The translations under genes were made by a program, and so were the position numbers. DNA of 8,919 nucleotides from CAWVWD01 sp965662365 (GTDB lineage Bacteria; Bacteroidota; Bacteroidia; Chitinophagales; Saprospiraceae), in the NCBI GenBank assembly GCA_965662365.1, contig CBFIHR010000124.1, positions 1 to 8,919 of the forward strand. The letters run 5' to 3'. The notes beneath the pieces are model-generated. The model did no database searches and was not told the DNA's origin. It worked only from the letters and a program-made list of their open reading frames with translations. How positions within the stretch are numbered: position 1 is the first letter of the stretch; each line of letters begins with the position of its first letter. Below are positions 7,089 through 8,919 of the stretch, in pieces.

Positions 7089-7937
7089 TTGGAAAAAAGA
7101 ACATTTGGCGGTATTGAGCCACAATTTGCAGAAAAAGATGCTGCAAAAGTTTGGCTACAATCTATCCCTTTTGACGGGACCAGCACTTGGGGAAAAGGTG
7201 CAGACAAAGGCTTCGAAGCGTTCCTTGATGCGACTGAAAATATGGAATTGTACGACATCGAAACCGATTCGGAAGTTTACCAACAAGGTATTTATTTATT
7301 AGATGATTTTCCGAAGTTTAAAACAGCGGAGGAAATGTTTGAAGCCGTCTATGAAACGACTCAAAAATTGTTGGGTGAAAATAAGTTTTTGACCTTTATG
7401 GGCGGTGAACACTCGGTAAGTATTGGTATTATCAAGGCGTTTTATGAGCATTTTGAAAACTTGACCGTTTTACAAATTGACGCACACGCTGATCAACGTT
7501 CTGAATATCACGGCACGCCTTATAATCACGCTTGTGCGGTTTATGATGCAGGACAAAACGCTAACTTAATTCAAGTTGGTATCCGTAGTATGGATATTGC
7601 CGAAAAGGAGAATATGAATTACGACAAAACCTTTTTTGCTCATGAAATGCACGGTAATACGGATTGGATGCAGCAATCCTTGGATTTGATGACGGATAAT
7701 GTTTACATCACTTTTGATTTGGATGCTTTCGACCCCAGCATTATGCCTGCAACGGGAACACCCGAACCTGGCGGTTTGGATTGGTACACAACGTTGAATT
7801 ATTTAAAAGAAGTATTTAAAAATAAAAATGTTGTCGGTTTCGATATTGTCGAATTAGCACCGATTCAAGGCTTCAAAGCACCACAGTTTTTGGTAGCGAA
7901 GTTGTTTTATAAAATGTTAAGTTATAAGTTTAGTTAA
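7089..7937 (+). CDS. speB: Agmatinase (ureohydrolase family), TTG start
   Basis: Predicted manganese enzyme that hydrolyses agmatine to putrescine and urea in the cytosol, completing the route begun by the arginine decarboxylase gene of the same cluster. The 282 residues carry all six ureohydrolase metal ligands: His108 in GGEHS, Asp131/His133/Asp135 in DAHAD, and Asp210/Asp212 in TFDLDAFDPS. The family signature GTPEPGG (223-229) follows. N-terminal FDGTSTWGKGADKGFEAFL matches Bacteroidota agmatinase-like proteins. The start is TTG at 7089: an in-frame TAA lies at 7083-7085 and the first in-frame ATG (codon 52) would remove conserved sequence, so TTG is the only start that gives a full protein. 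A-rich repeats lie immediately upstream. Arginase or another guanidino-hydrolase is the alternative, but the speA neighbour favours agmatine. Confidence 0.9.
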   Translation: MEKRTFGGIEPQFAEKDAAKVWLQSIPFDGTSTWGKGADKGFEAFLDATENMELYDIETDSEVYQQGIYLLDDFPKFKTAEEMFEAVYETTQKLLGENKFLTFMGGEHSVSIGIIKAFYEHFENLTVLQIDAHADQRSEYHGTPYNHACAVYDAGQNANLIQVGIRSMDIAEKENMNYDKTFFAHEMHGNTDWMQQSLDLMTDNVYITFDLDAFDPSIMPATGTPEPGGLDWYTTLNYLKEVFKNKNVVGFDIVELAPIQGFKAPQFLVAKLFYKMLSYKFS

Positions 7938-7954
7938 TCAGCTAAAAATCAACC

Positions 7955-7990
7955 AGTCCGTCATTCCTACGTAGGCAGGAATGACGGACT
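7955..7990. repeat. Perfect 14-bp hairpin (REP-like) between agmatinase and DHS-like genes
   Basis: AGTCCGTCATTCCT (7955-7968) pairs exactly with 7977-7990 across an 8-nt loop. A second, offset palindrome CCTACGTAGG (7966-7975) overlaps the loop. The core GTCATTCCTnCGnnGGCAGGAATGAC type resembles small palindromic repeats scattered in intergenic DNA of many bacteria. It is followed only by mixed T-rich sequence (a TTTTTT run begins at 8000), so it may be a repetitive element, a weak terminator or a transcript stabiliser. As the only strong structure within the cluster, it could lower expression of the last gene. Confidence 0.8.
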
Positions 7991-8030
7991 TTATTGAATT
8001 TTTTAGATTTATTTTTTAAAATAAAAAAAA

Positions 8031-8919
8031 ATGAAAGGTCCAGTATCACAGTTTATAGTAAATCATTACAAACACTTTAACGCAGCGACTTTGGTTGATG
8101 CCGCAAAAGCGTATGAAGAACAATTAGCGAACGGTCACAAGATGATGATTACGATGGCAGGTGCGATGAGTACTGCTGAGTTAGGTCGTTCTTTGGCAGA
8201 AATGATTCGTCAGGATAAAGTACAGATTATCACTTGTACAGGTGCGAATTTGGAGGAGGATGTCTTTAATTTGGTGGCCCATAATCACTACAAACGTATT
8301 CCAAATTATCGGGATTTGTCGCCACAAGATGAGCAAGAATTATTAGACAATCACTTTAATCGGGTGACGGATACTTGTATTCCAGAAGAGGAAGCAATGC
8401 GTCAGATTGAAGAACATTTGTTTAATGCTTGGTCAAATGCGGACAAAAGCGGTGAAAGGTATTTTCCGTATGAATATTTTTATCAAATATTATTGAGTGG
8501 CGAATTGAAGGAAAAATATCAAATCGACCCGAAAAATAGTTGGTTATTGGCAGCAGCCGAAAAAAACTTACCGATAATTGTACCGGGTTGGGAAGATTCA
8601 ACTTGTGGAAATTTCTTTGCGTCTTACTGTATGACTGGCGAGTTGAAGCCGTCAACGATGAAGTCGGGGATTGAATATATGATGTTTTTAGCGGATTGGT
8701 ACCGTGAAAATGCCGTTGATAAAGGCGTTGGATTTTTCCAAATTGGCGGTGGAATCGCAGGCGATTTTCCGATTTGTGTTGTACCGATGTTGCATCAAGA
8801 TTTAGAGGAAACTGATACGCCGATGTGGTCGTATTTTTGCCAAATTAGCGACTCGACGACCAGCTACGGCTCTTACTCCGGAGCTGTCCCAAATGAAAAA
8901 ATCACTTGGGGAAAATTGA
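8031..8919 (+). CDS. Deoxyhypusine synthase-like protein, 3'-truncated by the window edge
   Basis: This is a homologue of deoxyhypusine synthase (DHS), the NAD-dependent enzyme that moves the aminobutyl group of spermidine onto a lysine of eIF5A. Bacterial relatives are thought to act on polyamines instead, for example as homospermidine synthases. The frame is open for 296 codons and runs past the edge; relatives are about 320-330 residues, so perhaps 30 are missing. The last three bases, TGA, are out of frame. Visible features are GAMSTAELG (44-52), the NAD-site CTGANLEED (69-77), GWEDSTCGN (186-194), IGGGIAGDFP (238-247) and SGAVPNEKITWGKL (283-296). Lys295 aligns with human catalytic Lys329, Trp293 with Trp327 and Glu289 with Glu323. 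Human Asp243, His288 and Asp316 appear replaced (Asn194, no His in GGGIAGDF, Tyr282), so substrate use probably differs. The ATG at 8031 follows an A-run leader, 93 bp after the agmatinase stop. Confidence 0.9.
   Translation, partial: MKGPVSQFIVNHYKHFNAATLVDAAKAYEEQLANGHKMMITMAGAMSTAELGRSLAEMIRQDKVQIITCTGANLEEDVFNLVAHNHYKRIPNYRDLSPQDEQELLDNHFNRVTDTCIPEEEAMRQIEEHLFNAWSNADKSGERYFPYEYFYQILLSGELKEKYQIDPKNSWLLAAAEKNLPIIVPGWEDSTCGNFFASYCMTGELKPSTMKSGIEYMMFLADWYRENAVDKGVGFFQIGGGIAGDFPICVVPMLHQDLEETDTPMWSYFCQISDSTTSYGSYSGAVPNEKITWGKL

Noticed and set aside
7105..7302. ATG-started frame inside the agmatinase gene
   Set aside because: It overlaps a strongly supported ureohydrolase coding region in another frame and resembles nothing. 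The same holds for antisense frames within the fabH, speA, fusion and DHS-like genes.
8917..8919. TGA at the right edge as the stop of the DHS-like gene
   Set aside because: The reading frame from 8031 puts TTG at 8916-8918 and only the first base of the next codon at 8919. Family members continue beyond WGKL, so the gene is cut by the window.
8031..8919. True hypusination of a translation factor
   Set aside because: Hypusine on eIF5A is eukaryotic and archaeal, and the spermidine-binding residues appear altered here. A polyamine-directed reaction is more likely.

Overview
The window looks like a chromosomal segment of a Bacteroidota bacterium. The evidence is AT-rich DNA, a PorP/SprF-type outer-membrane protein (a family tied to the type IX secretion and gliding machinery of that phylum), the Bacteroidota-type ~465-residue arginine decarboxylase, A-rich leaders instead of Shine-Dalgarno sites, and promoter candidates of the TTTG / TAnnTTTG type. 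The genus cannot be read from the sequence; no rRNA, tRNA, CRISPR array or insertion sequence was seen.

Layout. Positions 1-735 hold the C-terminal part of a PorP/SprF-like protein, cut by the left edge and closed by a strong hairpin terminator (741-779). Converging on it from the minus strand is a stand-alone ketoacyl-ACP synthase III (FabH type, 872-1936). A 206-bp divergent spacer separates it from a plus-strand hydroxypyruvate-isomerase-like TIM-barrel protein with a twin-arginine signal (2143-3039). After a 297-bp non-coding gap, five same-strand genes run to the right edge: arginine decarboxylase (3337-4749), a GNAT acetyltransferase fused to a nitrilase-family amidohydrolase (4826-6358), a small SET-domain protein (6404-6991), an agmatinase with a TTG start (7089-7937), and a deoxyhypusine-synthase-like protein (8031 to the edge, 3' end missing).

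How the genes work together. Arginine decarboxylase and agmatinase form a complete arginine -> agmatine -> putrescine + urea route. The deoxyhypusine-synthase-like enzyme is expected to use an NAD-dependent aminoalkyl transfer on a polyamine. It keeps the catalytic lysine but has lost several residues that bind spermidine in the human enzyme, so its substrate is open. The GNAT-nitrilase fusion and the SET protein sit inside this polyamine cluster without an assigned step. They could modify a polyamine or a protein. This is the most interesting part of the window. Spacers in the cluster are 45-97 bp, and the last one carries a perfect 14-bp hairpin, so expression of the last gene may be uncoupled from the rest.
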